NCBI GenBank assembly: GCA_946122785.1
Contig: CAMGYJ010000011.1
Span: 15,934,001 to 15,998,000 of the forward strand
Length of the DNA: 64,000 bases
Direction of reading: 5' to 3'
Source: Linum tenue
Taxonomy: Eukaryota > Streptophyta > Magnoliopsida > Malpighiales > Linaceae
The notes below the pieces were generated by a model. The model was not told the DNA's origin. It saw only the letters and a list, made by a program, of their open reading frames with translations, and ran no database searches. A program made the position numbers and the translations under genes. Position 1 is the stretch's first letter, and each line of letters starts with the position of its first letter. Shown piece by piece: positions 44,288 to 56,130 of this stretch.

Positions 44288-45420
44288 GGCTCAAAATAGA
44301 GTGCATAATTCTTTTAGTTATGCACTTTTCTATAACTAAATCCGAATCCTTAGATTTGAGTGGGCCCAGAAAAGTTCAAATAAAAGAAATGAGAACTAAT
44401 AACTTTTTATTTCACTAATTTTCTTAATCAGATCTTATCTTTTTGTTTTACCTTGAATTTCAAAAAATTTTGCACATATGAAACGAGTGTGTTGTGATAT
44501 ACAAAATGAGATTCATTTTCAATATATTTTGACAAAGACATTTCGTACCACTCGTTACCACCTCCGTGTTTAAATCGAATTTTGAAAAATATTGCATAGA
44601 TAAAACGAGTTCATTGTGATTTATTTGATCTACAAATTTCTAGGGAAAAAACACAGTACCAAAACTTATCACTCCATACCACCCTGGTATAGGGGTGGTA
44701 ACTGGTGGTAGACAATGATGAATGTGACAAATGACAGTTTGTATATTCCTACTATCATGTAATCAACCACTATTATTTTCCTTGAATCACATTATTATTT
44801 TCTCAAATAATTATGAATCCAAATTCAAGGTTTCAACAAAATTATCATGACGAAATATTAATAAGATCCGTATGGATCAATTTATAAGTAAATTGTGTTG
44901 GATATTCACAAAAAAAAAATTATAAAATTTAAATTCATGATGTTTTTTGTATTTACTATGTTGCACACTAATTTGATGTGTTTTTCTTTTTCATATGTGA
45001 AGAGGAGATTGAACTACCCGTGAGCAAGGTGTATAACCTTTAATAACCATGCACCACATCACTGTCACAGATGGAAAGTCTCTAACAATTTTCCCTATAA
45101 ATTTTAATAGACTATCTCTCTTTTGTTTTAAGTTGTTTTTTTTTCACAAAAAAAATCAAATAAATTATTTTCTTGAAAACGATATCCACTCTGATATATT
45201 TTTTGAACAAAAAAATTGACACATTTAGTACTAGTCTATACCATGGTGGTACTATTTGGTACTACATAAAATCATACCATCATAGTGGTATTAACATAAC
45301 AGAGTGTGTAGTTGTTGATTACATGATAGTAGGAATATAATAATAATGTAATTCAAGGAAAATAATAATAATGAGAAAATAATAATGCGATTCAAGGAAA
45401 ATAATAATAATGTATGTCAA
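44288..45420. mobile_element. Rearranged relative of the 17.5-19.6 kb dimer element
   Basis: 44288-44765 is the reverse complement of the right half of that element (end GGCTCAAAATAGAGTGCATA, palindrome GTGCATAA..TTATGCAC, hairpin CCACCCTGGTATAGGGGTGG). 45010-45350 matches its left half in direct orientation (GATATCCACTCTGATATATT, TTGATTACATGATAGTAGG). The outer parts 44747-44800 and 45313-45420 are inverted repeats of each other. The halves have thus been inverted relative to each other. No TSD was found. Confidence 0.5.
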
Positions 45421-45439
45421 TCATTCCAATATATATGGT

Positions 45440-45812
45440 GCCTTCTACAGTACCCCGAGTGAAATCCGGGGTACTGCATACATTGAGTATGAAAACGCTA
45501 TCTAGACCTTGAATTAGCAGGATTTTTGGGCATGATACTATACTCTAACCCTTAATGAGTGAACCCTAGGTTCTAATTATCTAAATCATAAACTATAAAC
45601 CCTAAGATGGTGCATTGATTTTTTTTCCTATATTTGGACGAATCATAATCGTCGATTATTGTTTCTAATTAAATTGATCTTCGGGTATAAGATTTAGAGA
45701 ATTAAGACCTAGAAGTTGATCTTTAAGGGTTAGAGTATAGTATCATGTCCGAAAGATTAGTCAATTCAAGCTCTGGATAGCGTTTTCTTACTCAAGGTAT
45801 GCGGTAAGCAAA
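45440..45812. mobile_element. MITE (copy 2)
   Basis: Same family as 37558-37937, interior reversed. Left end GAAATCCGGGGTACTGCATA then GAAAACGCTATC; right end GATAGCGTTTTC then CTCAAGGTATGCGGTA. The right terminal few bases are lost at the junction with the LINE fragment that follows. Confidence 0.65.
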
Positions 45813-45825
45813 AAACAGTATGGAG

Positions 45826-46500
45826 CCCTCAAAGCACAAACAGTTATGTACATCAAACCTCAAAGAGGAACCCAATACTACTCAACTCTACCTCAAGTCC
45901 CTAGCATCAAAACAATCAAGTAAGCACTTATTTAGAAGACAACGACTTCTAATGTTCCGTTTAGCATCGAGCACCAGTTGGGAGGGGCTCATTGTGCCCC
46001 AGAACCATACAACCTCGAAAACCGTTCATGCCATACAAAGCTAACAACAATACTCCAACTCATTCGATTCAAAGTAACAGCAGGCGAATCCCCACTCCAC
46101 TCCCTGACGCACCACTGCAGTACAGCTTGCCAATCATCAAGAACTGGCGGTGACGCCCTCTTCAAGATCCTGACACACCACTACAGTACAGCTTGCCAAT
46201 CATCAAGAACTAGCGGTGACGCCCTCTTCAAGATCATTCTGTTTAAATATTGGATGTATGGACAAGCAACAAATAAATGCCACCGAACTTCCACACCACC
46301 AAGACACATCACACACAACCCAGAGACTTGTTTTCCCTAAGCAATGAGTTTATCCTGCAGCTTTAGACGATCATTGGTCACTAACCATAAAATAAAACCA
46401 TGTCGGGGGAATTATGCACTTGTCCCAGACCAACTTATACCAGGGTACCACACTATCATGTTGTCTCAATGAATCCCAAACCCTCTTCACATTTGGCTAA
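45826..46500 (-). pseudogene. LINE-6 fragment: zf-RVT region
   Basis: The minus strand translates to VKRVWDSLRQHD, KLVWDKC, HGFILWLVTNDRLKLQDKL and then GLCVMCLGGVEVRWHLFVACPY, the zinc-binding zf-RVT domain of plant LINE ORF2. Downstream, a 66-bp tandem duplication repeats the codons for a KRASP..LDDWQAVL segment. Stops are present. Both ends are lost. Confidence 0.7.
46106..46237. repeat. 66-bp tandem duplication within LINE-6
   Basis: 46106-46171 and 46172-46237 are direct copies differing at only a few bases (for example GACGCACCACTGC against GACACACCACTAC). The period is a multiple of three and keeps the frame. Confidence 0.9.
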
Positions 46501-46513
46501 TCATTAGCAATTT

Positions 46514-47821
46514 GGCTAAAATTACACATTTGGTCACTCAAATTATACAAAATTTTCACGTTGCCCACTCGAATTACTTTTCTTTCTTATTTGTCACTAA
46601 CTTAACCAAACGTTTCACCGTTAGTCACCAGCCGTTACACTCAGTTAAATTTTTCCTATGTGACAGTCAACTATAAAGTTTGACCGTTAATTAGATGACG
46701 TGGAAATAAAAAATTCAAAAAAAATTATTTTCCACCTCATCATTCCACTTAATTTATCTATATAATTTATATCATATTAATTATTATTTAATAAAAACTA
46801 ATAAATTACAAAAAGTAATTTTCAGCCCACATGACACTTCCTCCCCTACGTTGGCAGAGAGATCCGGACGGTCGCCGTCCCCGTCCACCGATCTCGCCAA
46901 GCTCTCCGACCTCCCCGTCTAGTACCAGCTCCCCAACCAGGAGAATCCCAACGGCTCGGAAGCTCGTGTTGTAAACAAAATAAATTAAAAAAGCTTCGTC
47001 TGATCGTCTCCGTTGGGCTTTACAAGTGAAGCAAAAAGGAAGAAAAATGAAAACAAAAAATTGGGTGGCTATCGTCAAGAACTCCCTTCACCCTGTAAAT
47101 CGAAGTTCCCCCGCCTATTTCCTTCTCTTTGTCGCGAGGATTTGAAGTTAAACTCTTCACTTTTAATAGCATTGTTGGAGTGGTCGCCTGCAACAAACAA
47201 AATTACCTACTAAATTCGGATCCAGAATACCAACCTAGCTCCCATAAAAAATATCCGAAAAACCCCATCGCAAGAACCCAAACCTAGGCTTTAATCAGAG
47301 GCACGAAAGAGGAATCGATGCTGCAGATCAGAACGAAAGAGGATATGGGAGATGAAGTTGACGGGGACGACAGAGTTTGACTGCAAAATGGGTTCATGAA
47401 TTTCACTGATACTGCTCTCTGGAGCACGGCTGTCTCCTACTTTTCGAGCACCTTGGGGAGTTTCAATTCTCCGTGCAGGTTTACGGGAGCCCTGCCGCGG
47501 AGATCCGGTATCCCTCCGATAATTTATTTTTATAATTTAATTAATTTTTATTGAATAAGTAATATGATAAATGATATAGACAAAGTAAGTGGAATGATTA
47601 GGTGGAAAAATAAATTAATTTTTAATTTGTTTTAATTTTCACGTCAACTAGTTAATGGTCAAACTTTATAGTTGACTGTCACGTAGGACAAATGTAACGG
47701 AGTGTAACGGCCAGTGACTAACGGTGAAATGTTTCGTAAAGTTAGTGGCGAATAAGAAAGAAAAGTAATTCGGGAGGCAAACGTGGAACATTTATATAAT
47801 TTGAGTGACCAAACGCGTAAT
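46514..47821. mobile_element. Long-TIR Pack-MULE-like element with GC-richer cargo
   Basis: Left (46514 to about 46820) and right (about 47515-47821) arms are inverted copies of about 305 bp. Shared blocks include TTTGGTCACTCAAATTATA, TTTCACCGTTAGTCAC and CAACTATAAAGTTTGACC. The ends start GGCTAAAATTACACATTTGG and, reversed, GGTTAATTACGCGTTTGG. The 700-bp interior is clearly richer in G+C and looks like pieces of host exons (about 46830-46970 and 47270-47510), though no protein is recognisable. A clear 9-bp TSD was not found. Confidence 0.6.
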
Positions 47822-48521
47822 TAACCTTATTTTTTTATATTATCCAAACCTTCTTCGTTGCGCGCGTCCGGACCGGGGGAAGGTTCTGTCAAATGGTAAT
47901 TTGCAATTGGTAATTATCACCACCCAACTATGCCCCATTATCATACACACAAGGAGACATACATTATCTCATTAGTTAGAACTAGCTATCAAATTATGCA
48001 AGTTGGTTATGACATGAGAGGCCAAGTTGATTGATGACAAGAAGACTCAACAACCGGTGAATTATGCAAGCACCTCACATGGCCAGCAAATGGATTGGAA
48101 AGTTCAATAGATGAGAAAATAATGTATGGGACACAATAACTATCATGTCCTTTCTCATTTACGTTCATGCATGAGGGGTGACTTATGGTTTCTTTTGTTT
48201 TCCATTTCCATTATATATGTTGTATGGGTTTGTTAGAAGAATGAAATGAGAGACACAAAAAACAAAAAGAAAAGAAAGAAGTCTCTGCGTGTATTTTTGT
48301 AACAAGCAAGAGCCAAAAGTTAAGTCTTGTTTGGTTAAGTGTATTTTCATACATTGAGTGTTTTCTAAATTGAGTGATTAAACACCAAATATTTTCTTTG
48401 TATTGATCCTAAATTACTACTACTTCCGGTAATACCAAACAAATTTGGTATCAGAGCTTAATACCCTTCTATCCTCTTAAATCCCCATTTTTCTAGCCTA
48501 CCCAAATCTACTCAAATACTC

Positions 48522-51500
48522 ATGGCAACAACTTCATCACATACCATGTTTGCTACCTTTTCAAATCAAATTCCCATTTTCGATGGTGAATTGTACGAGT
48601 ACTGGAGTGCCCAAATGGAGCCAATTTTCATCTCTCAAGATCTGTGGGATATAGTCCAAGATGGTTATGAAAGTCCACAGGAAGATGATGAAGACTCGAA
48701 GAAACGATCAGGAAAGCAGACAAAGGAGTACAAGGAGAATGCCAAGCAAAATGCCAGCGCCTTGAGAATCATTCAGCAAGCAGTGAGCAAATCAATTTAC
48801 CAGAGAATCTATGGCATCAAAAAGGCCAAAGAAGCTTGGGATGTCTTGCGTGAACAATTTCAAGGTTTTGAAAAGGCAATCTCTATCAGGCGCCAAAGTT
48901 TATGGCGACAGTTCGATAACTTGATGATGAATGAAACCGACACCATCAAAGACTTCCATTCACGTGTGGCGGAGACAGTCAACCAGATTAAAGCCACCGG
49001 TGACGTCATGGAAGAGAGAAAGGTCGTGGAGAGAATTCTCCGGAGCTTATCATCAAAGTTCGAGCATATTGTTGCTGTCATTGAAGAAACAAAAGATTTG
49101 GCAAATTTATCAATGAGTGAGTTGATGGGCTCACTTGTAGCACATGAGCAAAGAATGAGCCGATTCACCAAACCGCCATTGGAGCAAGCTTTCTCGTCAA
49201 AAGTCAACAGGACGGAAAGTAAATATGCCAAATCGGAGCAAGGCCAGAGAGGGGGAAACTCACAAGGAAGAGGTAGAGGAAGATCCAATTATAGAGGAAA
49301 CAACAGACAAAATTATCAACAATAAAGATCGGGCTACACCGGCTCGAGTTGCATAATTTGCAAAAAGGCGGGTCATGCAACAAAAGACTGCAGATTCAAG
49401 TGCACCAAGTGCAGAATTCAGAACCACTCTGAGAGAGATTGTTGGTTCCAGAACAAGCAAGAAGATGGCGAGTCAAGCGGCACCAAAAATGAAGAAAGCA
49501 ATATGGTGGCCTTGTCATGCTTGAATGGTGAGCAAAAATCACAGCTTCCCTGGATGGTGGATAGTGGTTGCAGTAACCACATGACTGGAGATCTGGAGTC
49601 CTTCACTGACATCGATGAAAAATACCGCTCTCAAGTCAAATTGGGAGACGGGAAGAAGCTAAAAGTGGAAGGAAAAGGCACAGTTGTTGTATGCATAGAA
49701 GAAGGCAACAAAACTCTCATTCGAGATGTTTTGTATGTTCCGTAGCTAACTCTCAATCTACTTAGCATGGGACAACTGATGCTGAAAAATTACAAGCTAT
49801 TGTTTGATAATTGCGTATGCGAGATTATCAACAAAGCAGACAATTTCATGGTGGCCAAAGTCCCGATAACTTCCAACAGAATTTTCTCTCTTGCTATGTC
49901 ACAAAATGGTGAAGTAGCATTTAAGAGCGAAAATCTGGATCAATCCTTCCTATGGCATCTCAGATATGGTCATCTCAACGTCAAAGGTCTCAAATTATTG
50001 AGACATAAAAATATGATGGTGAGACTTCCCCAGATCAACAGAGAAGACAAGATATATGAAGGATGCATTTATGGCAAAATGCATCGGTTACCATTTCCTA
50101 AAACTTCTTGGAGAGCAAAAACGCCATTGGAGTTGGTACATGCAGACATATGCGGTCCAACCCGAACACAATCACTCAGCGGCAAAAGATATTTTCTACT
50201 ATTTGTAGATGACTTCACCAGAATGATGTGGGTATTCTTTCTGGAGCAAAAGTCAGAAGTTTTTCCCAAGTTCCTTCAATTCCAAGCAGTAGCTGAGAAG
50301 GAAAGCGGCCATAAAATCAAAACACTCCGTACAGATCGTGGAGGAGAATTTATTTATACTCCGTTCATGGAGTATTGCCGCAACAACGGAATCAAAAGGC
50401 AGCTGACGGTCCGTTACACACCACAACAAAATGGCGTGGCAGAACGGAAAAACCGCACGATTGTGGAGATGGCGAGAAGTATGCTCAAAGCCAAGAAGCT
50501 TCCCAACAACTTGTGGGAACAAGCAGTCAATACAACAATTTACATCCTCAACAGATCACCAACCAAAGCAGTTCGGAACAAGACACCGATACATGCGTGA
50601 CACCACAGGAGGCCACATGTGAATCACCTCAAAGTCTTTGGCTGCATAGCTTATGCACATATCTCTACCCCAAATCGAGACAAGTTTGACCAGAAGGGAG
50701 ATAAAATTATCTTCACTGGCTACAGTGATGAGTCCAAAGGCTATCGTCTTTACAATCCAGTAAAGAATGAAGTGGTGGTTTCCCGAGATGTGATCTTTGA
50801 TGAGATGGCGGAGTGGAATTGGGAAAATCCAATTTCTCAATCTACACCAAGTTATGAAATTCTAGATGACTCAGCAACTCCAGAAGACCCCAGTAACGAC
50901 CCAGATCCAGATGTTAGTCCAGAAAGAAATTCTGCACCTAGCCTAGAAGGAGACAACTTCAGAGACGTCGTAACAGACTCGGATTCACCTCCGTTAAAAA
51001 CAAGGTCTTTGCGAGAAATTTATGAAACAAGTCATGTTGCATACTTTTCTTGTGAACCTCAAGTCTTTGAAGAAGCATCCAAAGAAGAAGTTTAGAATGA
51101 GGCGATGGATGCAGAAATTTCCATGATCGAGAAAAATAAGACATGGGAGCTTGTTGATCAACCGGAGGACAAGCCGGTTATAGGTCTCAAATGGATCTAT
51201 AAGATCAAATTCAATGAAGATGGTACTATCCAGAAGTACAAAGCTCGACTGGTGGCAAAGGGCTATTCACAACAGCCCGGTATTGATTTTCACGAGCTAT
51301 ATGCACCAGTAACGAGGATGAAGACCATAAGAACAGTTCTCGCTCTAGCTGCTCAACTAGAGTTACCAGTATACCAGTTGGATGTCAAATCAGCATTTCT
51401 GAACGGAGAACTAGAAGAAGAAGTCTATGTGGAACAACCACAAGGCTATGAGAAAAAAGGAGAAGAAGACAAAGTCTATCATCTCCGAAAGGCTTTATAT

Positions 51501-52348
51501 GGGACGAAGCAAGCACCGAGAGTCTGGAACAGCAGAATTGATCGATATTTTTCAGCAAAACGGATTTCAAAGAAGTCCGAGTGAAGCATCTCTCTACATA
51601 AAATAGGGAGAAGGAAAAGACTTTCTAATGGTGTGTTTGTATGTTGATGACTTGATTTACACATGTACAAATCAACATATGATCGAAGAATTCAAAAGTA
51701 CCATGATGAAAGAATTCGAGATGACGGACTTGGGACTCATGAAATATTTTATTGGGATTCAAGTGAAACAGTCACCTGCAGAAATATTTATTTCACAGGA
51801 GAAGTACACCGAAGATATGTTGAAAAGATTTCACATGGCAACGTGCAAACCAATCTCAACACCGATGGCGTTAAACGAGAAATTACAACGCAACGATGGA
51901 GCTTAAAAAGTCGATGGAAAGCTGTACAGAAGTCTCATCGGGTCACTCATTTACCTGGCACATAGCAGGCCGGATATATGTCATTCAGTAAGTCTTATAT
52001 CAAGATTTATGAATGAACCCAGCAAACTTTATTTTGCAGCAGCCAAAAGAATTTTGCGGTATCTTTAAGGTACTAAAAAATTGGGCCTGACGTACAAGAA
52101 AGAAGCAGAAAGCAAGCTGACTGGATATACCGATAGTGACTGGGGAGGATCACTAGATGATCAAAAAAGCACATCGGGGTACATATTCTGCCTGGGATCA
52201 AAACCCATTTCCTGGAGACCTCGTCAATGAAGGGCTAATCGTGATGGAATTTATCAACACCGACGACCAGCCAGTAGATATCATGACAAAGGCGGTCACC
52301 CGTGAGAAATTTGAGAAGTTCAAGGAGCTACTCCAAATTGCAAATTAA
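48522..52348 (+). pseudogene. Copia gag-pol polyprotein (TNT1-type), disrupted
   Basis: Gag (48522-49325) is followed by two CCHC knuckles (CIICKKAGHATKDC, CTKCRIQNHSERDC), protease with DSG (WMVDSGCSNHMTG, about 49552), integrase (D in VHADICGP, D in LRTDRGGEF, E in QQNGVAERK) and reverse transcriptase (LYVDDLIYT, Tyr at 51640). In the integrase HHCC motif the first Cys is Tyr (IYEGC). One frame holds from 48522 to about 51560 apart from stops at 49323, 49743, 50598 and 51093; then a frameshift and further stops (51609, 51904, 52066) occur. RNase H starts (SDWGGSLDD) but an internal deletion after 52213 removes the STEAEY catalytic part and rejoins the C-terminal tail (DQPVDIMTKAV). It cannot replicate by itself. 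Confidence 0.92.
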
Positions 52349-52735
52349 GAGGGGGTGTCAAATGGTAATTTGCAATAGGTAATTATCACCACCCAACTAT
52401 GCCCCATTATCATAAACACAAGGAAACATACATTATCTCATTAGTTAGAACTAGCTATCAAATTATGCAAGTTGGTTATAACATGAGAGGCCAAGTTGAT
52501 TGATGACAAGAAGACTCAACAACCAGTGAATTATGCAAGCACCTCACATGGCCAGCAAATGAATTGGAAAGTTCAATATATGAGAAAATAATGTATGGGA
52601 CATAATAACTATCATGTCCTTTCTCATTTACGTTCATGCATGAGGGGTGACTTATGGTTTCTTTTGTTTTCCATTTCCATTATATATGTTGTATGGGTTT
52701 GTCAGAAGAATGAAAAGAGAGACACAAAAAACAAA

Positions 52736-54665
52736 GGGGTCGTTTGGATGGAACATTTGTAAAATGAGACAATTTGGAGTAAATGTCTCATTTCAGGAAA
52801 TGAGTCAATTATATGAGAAAATTGTCCCAAATTCTCTCGTTTGGCTTGCAATAGGAGATGAGACAATTAGAATCAGACATTCATGGAAGTACAATTTTGC
52901 CCTCGGTTTATACCCTCCTTCATCTTCCTTTCTTACTCATAATCGACGAACAAATTTCCAGAACAAATATCAATAGCTTCTTTCTAGAAAAAAGATCAAC
53001 AATTTCATCACCATCAACATGCCTATTCAACCAATTAAACAACCATATTTCCCCTGAATCACTAACCAATACCTCCTTAAAGAGGAACGGGGAGAATCGA
53101 GACCTGCCTCCACTAAAGAGGAACAAGAATTGAGACGGTTCTCCATTTGAAGAAGAATTTGGGCACATGAATTCTTACAAAAGAGGGGGAAATTAAGCAA
53201 TTCGACGGAGAGGGGAAGAAAAGACAAAATACACCGAAAACTTCTCTGCCATCGAAGTTCTATGCAGGCGACAACTTCTCCTCCCTTTCTCTTCTCATCG
53301 TGAGCATAACTTCAAGGAATCAAAATCAAAACACCCAGAAAAAAACAAACAAACAAAAAATGCGACATGCAGATAAAAAAAAACCCCTAATTTCCGACCT
53401 CGCCGTTGTTGAGTCGTCGATTGCCGCCATGTACGTCACCGTTTGCTGTCTTTATTTCCTTCGCGTTTTTGTTCGTCGATTCAAATAAAAGAAGAGGTAG
53501 CTATGCTCTATATATTATTTCCATCGTTGGCAAGAATCAAACAAATTAAGGGGGATAGGAAGAAGAGAATCAGAGAGAGACATGGAAGATGAAGAGAAGA
53601 AAAGAGAAGAGAAGATAGATGGATGTTTTGACAGAGAGAGGCGTGAGAGAGAGAGAGAGTTGGGAAATAAAATAGAATAGAAAAGAAAAAGGTTAGCTTT
53701 GGAAAAGGCCACATAAAAACGAGGCAATCTAGAAAACCTACCCCACCCAGACAATTCTAAATGTCTCGTTATGGACCAATTCACATTTCCCCCTGTCCAA
53801 TTAGGGTGGGCAACGGGAAACGGGTATTTGGGTATACCCATATCCGTCCCGTTATTTAAGGGTTATGGGTACCCAAATACCCGTAATTTTTTTAATGGGA
53901 TGGGACATGAGATCAAGATATTCTATAATGGGTACCCGCGAGTTACCCATTAATACCCATTTGGGTATTACGGGTACCCGTACTACCCGTTCAAATAAGA
54001 AAACAATCAATCTCACAACAAATGTTGAATATCAATTCTAAGGCAAGCAGTGCCATTCAAATAAGTCTCGGCTGTCTTGATGAATCCAAGTGCTTGTTTG
54101 TCTTCAAATATGAAAACTTATTGAAATTTTGGGACACATCTAATTTCACGTTCCCATGGACCATTTTTTATCTAAGAAAAATACACTTTAAATCTATTAG
54201 ATAAAACAAAAGACCACAAAGAAGTCTTAATTGGTATAATCAGGCATCAGCTTAACTCTAATTCATTGAATGGAGGCTATGGTTCATTGAATCTGTACAA
54301 CTTTTCACTTCTTCTTGCTGCTCTGCTCTAGAAAAAATGGCGGACGAATGATTTATTTGAGATCGGAGGAAGAGGAAGAGAATTACGGGTTACCCGCGGG
54401 TACCCGTTATCCGTCCCGTACGGGTAATGGATACCCGTTAACCCGTACGGGTTGGGACATGGATGAAATTTCTACTTCAAATGGGTTTGGGTACCCGTTT
54501 CAAACGGGACGGGTATCCCGTCCCTTCCCGTTACCCACCCCTATGTCCAATTGCTACATCTGGTTTTTTTTTTTTTTTGCCAAATGAGGCAATTTGGTCT
54601 AATTGCCTCATTTTGAGACAATTCGACCCAATTGACTCATTAGAATGATTCATCCAAACGACCCC
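52736..54665. mobile_element. PIF/Harbinger-like element in the copia 3' LTR
   Basis: Terminal inverted repeats GGGGTCGTTTGGATG (left) and CATCCAAACGACCCC (right). Comparison with the uninterrupted 5' LTR (ACACAAAAAACAAAAAGAAA) shows a 3-bp AAA duplication. TIR style and 3-bp TSD fit PIF/Harbinger or Tourist-like elements, although the usual TSD is TWA. It is 1930 bp, or about 1.18 kb without the nested hAT-like element. No transposase was recognised. Confidence 0.75.
53803..54544. mobile_element. hAT-like non-autonomous element nested in the Harbinger-like element
   Basis: Flanked by a perfect 8-bp TSD GTCCAATT (53795-53802 and 54545-54552). Ends AGGGTGGGCAACGGG and, reversed, ATAGGGGTGGGTAACGGG have the TAGGGGTGG start typical of plant hAT elements. 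The terminal 150 bp is made of repeats of ACGGGTA(C/T)CC. At 742 bp it has no transposase. Confidence 0.88.
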
Positions 54666-54848
54666 AAAAAGAAAAGAAAGAAGTCTCTGCGTGTATGTTT
54701 GTAACAAGCAAGAGCCAAAAGTTAAGTCTTATTTGGTTAAGTGTATTTTCATACATTGAGTGTTTTCTAAATTGAGTGATTAAACACCAAATATTTTCTT
54801 TGTATTGATCCTAAATTACCACTAGTTTCGCTAATACCCAACAGGTTC

Positions 54849-55430
54849 TTGGTGACGGTGGCAGCAGAGCAGCAATGGTTTGCATTGCGTGAAGAGGGAG
54901 AGAGGGGAGAAGAGAGCAGCCTCTGCCGCGCCATCGAAGCGGCAACAAGGAAGATGCGATGGCTCGATCCGACGATGGCCAAAAAGAAAGATGCTTCCAC
55001 CAGCGAGGAGGGATCCCGATTTCATACTTTTGGGAGAGCAGTGAAAAGAGTCACCTGGCGGGAAAACAGAGACGCCGCATACCCAAGCGGTGCACCAGGA
55101 AGCGACAACAACTGTTCAGCTTCTCTCATCTTCTATTCTATTAGAAGGTCCAAACTCCAACGAATGAAGGACTAATTAACCATACACTCGCTGCCGGTGG
55201 TTGATCCTCGTAGAAACGATGGTCTTTCCTTGCAGGCGGTTTCATGGGCTCGGCCCAACCCAAGAAAGTCTCCGATGAGACGTTACATAATGACAAGTTT
55301 GTCATTAAAGTGGCCTATTTATGGCGCTATAGGAACTTCAATGTTCCGTTTCAAAACTCAGTTTTGGGATATGAGGATTATTAAGGAGATAGTTAGTGAG
55401 CTATTATTTCTTATTAATTACCATTAGAAT
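54849..55430 (+). other. GC-richer unidentified segment interrupted by copia-2
   Basis: With copia-2 removed, this continues from 47830-47886 (GCGCGCGTCCGGACCGGGG). It is less AT-rich than its surroundings. Open frames of 108 codons (54849-55175) and 76 codons (55197-55427) overlap it, one rich in Glu/Arg/Lys, but I recognise no domain. It could be a host exon fragment or transposon cargo. Confidence 0.3.
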
Positions 55431-56130
55431 CACGTTGACAAAATCAAATGAGCATTATTGTCCGTTACCCATCATATGGAAATTGGTAATCCAATCCCCT
55501 TTCATTAACTTAGTTATTCCTTTTTTTGGTAGAACTTAGTTATTCCCTAATCGTAGCTCTAGGCTGCTAAACTAATTGCCTTACGTTAATACAAAGATTC
55601 CATCAATTTGGTTGCAACTTCAAGTTCCCCCAATTTAATTACCATTTGGTGACCATTTTAACGTTGCTTTCCTTTATTTTGATTGCAAATAATTTTTAGC
55701 ACGTTAACGTTGGTAAACATTTTCTTTTAAGCTGAAGTTAGGTCAATATAAGAGTGATTAGTTTGGTTGAGCCTCAATACGTTGATCTAATCAGAAAGTT
55801 TCATCTACCTCGTCTCCACCAATAGGGTATTAGAGTGTGACAGAACTCCCAAGATGAAAAATACACAGTCAAATCGAGCTATCACCTAGCTCTACAATCA
55901 ATTTTGACCTAAAGTCGAACTGGCAACATCAAGAGAATATTGATCTCTTATTATTCAGATGCCCCCTAGCCAAAAAATTGTGGACCTTAGTGGGATTGAG
56001 CAACTTCAATGATTCCGCCCCGACTGTTAATTTTAGTCTATGGTGGCAACATTGTCATGATCTCTAAGATCCTCACATTCCAAATTCTCCAATGCGTCTA
56101 TTTACTTTGGAGAATCTCGAAGTCTAGATA
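55431..56130. other. AT-rich spacer
   Basis: No gene, clear repeat or promoter is seen. Confidence 0.4.

Larger units (their letters stand above)
47887..54843 (+). mobile_element. TNT1-type Ty1/copia retrotransposon
   Basis: TSD GGTTC is seen on both sides (47882-47886 and 54844-54848). The 5' LTR 47887-48441 (555 bp, TGTCAAATGG...CCAAACA) is followed by the primer-binding site TTGGTATCAGAGC (48444-48456). Gag-pol occupies 48522-52348. A polypurine tract AGAGGGGG (52348-52355) precedes the 3' LTR 52356-54843, which is enlarged by a 1.93-kb insertion at 52736-54665. Without it, both LTRs are about 555 bp and differ at scattered positions only. Confidence 0.93.

Noticed and set aside
52847..53850. 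Several frames of 60-109 codons on both strands in the Harbinger-like element
   Set aside because: Purine/pyrimidine-biased tracts make them open; no transposase motif found.
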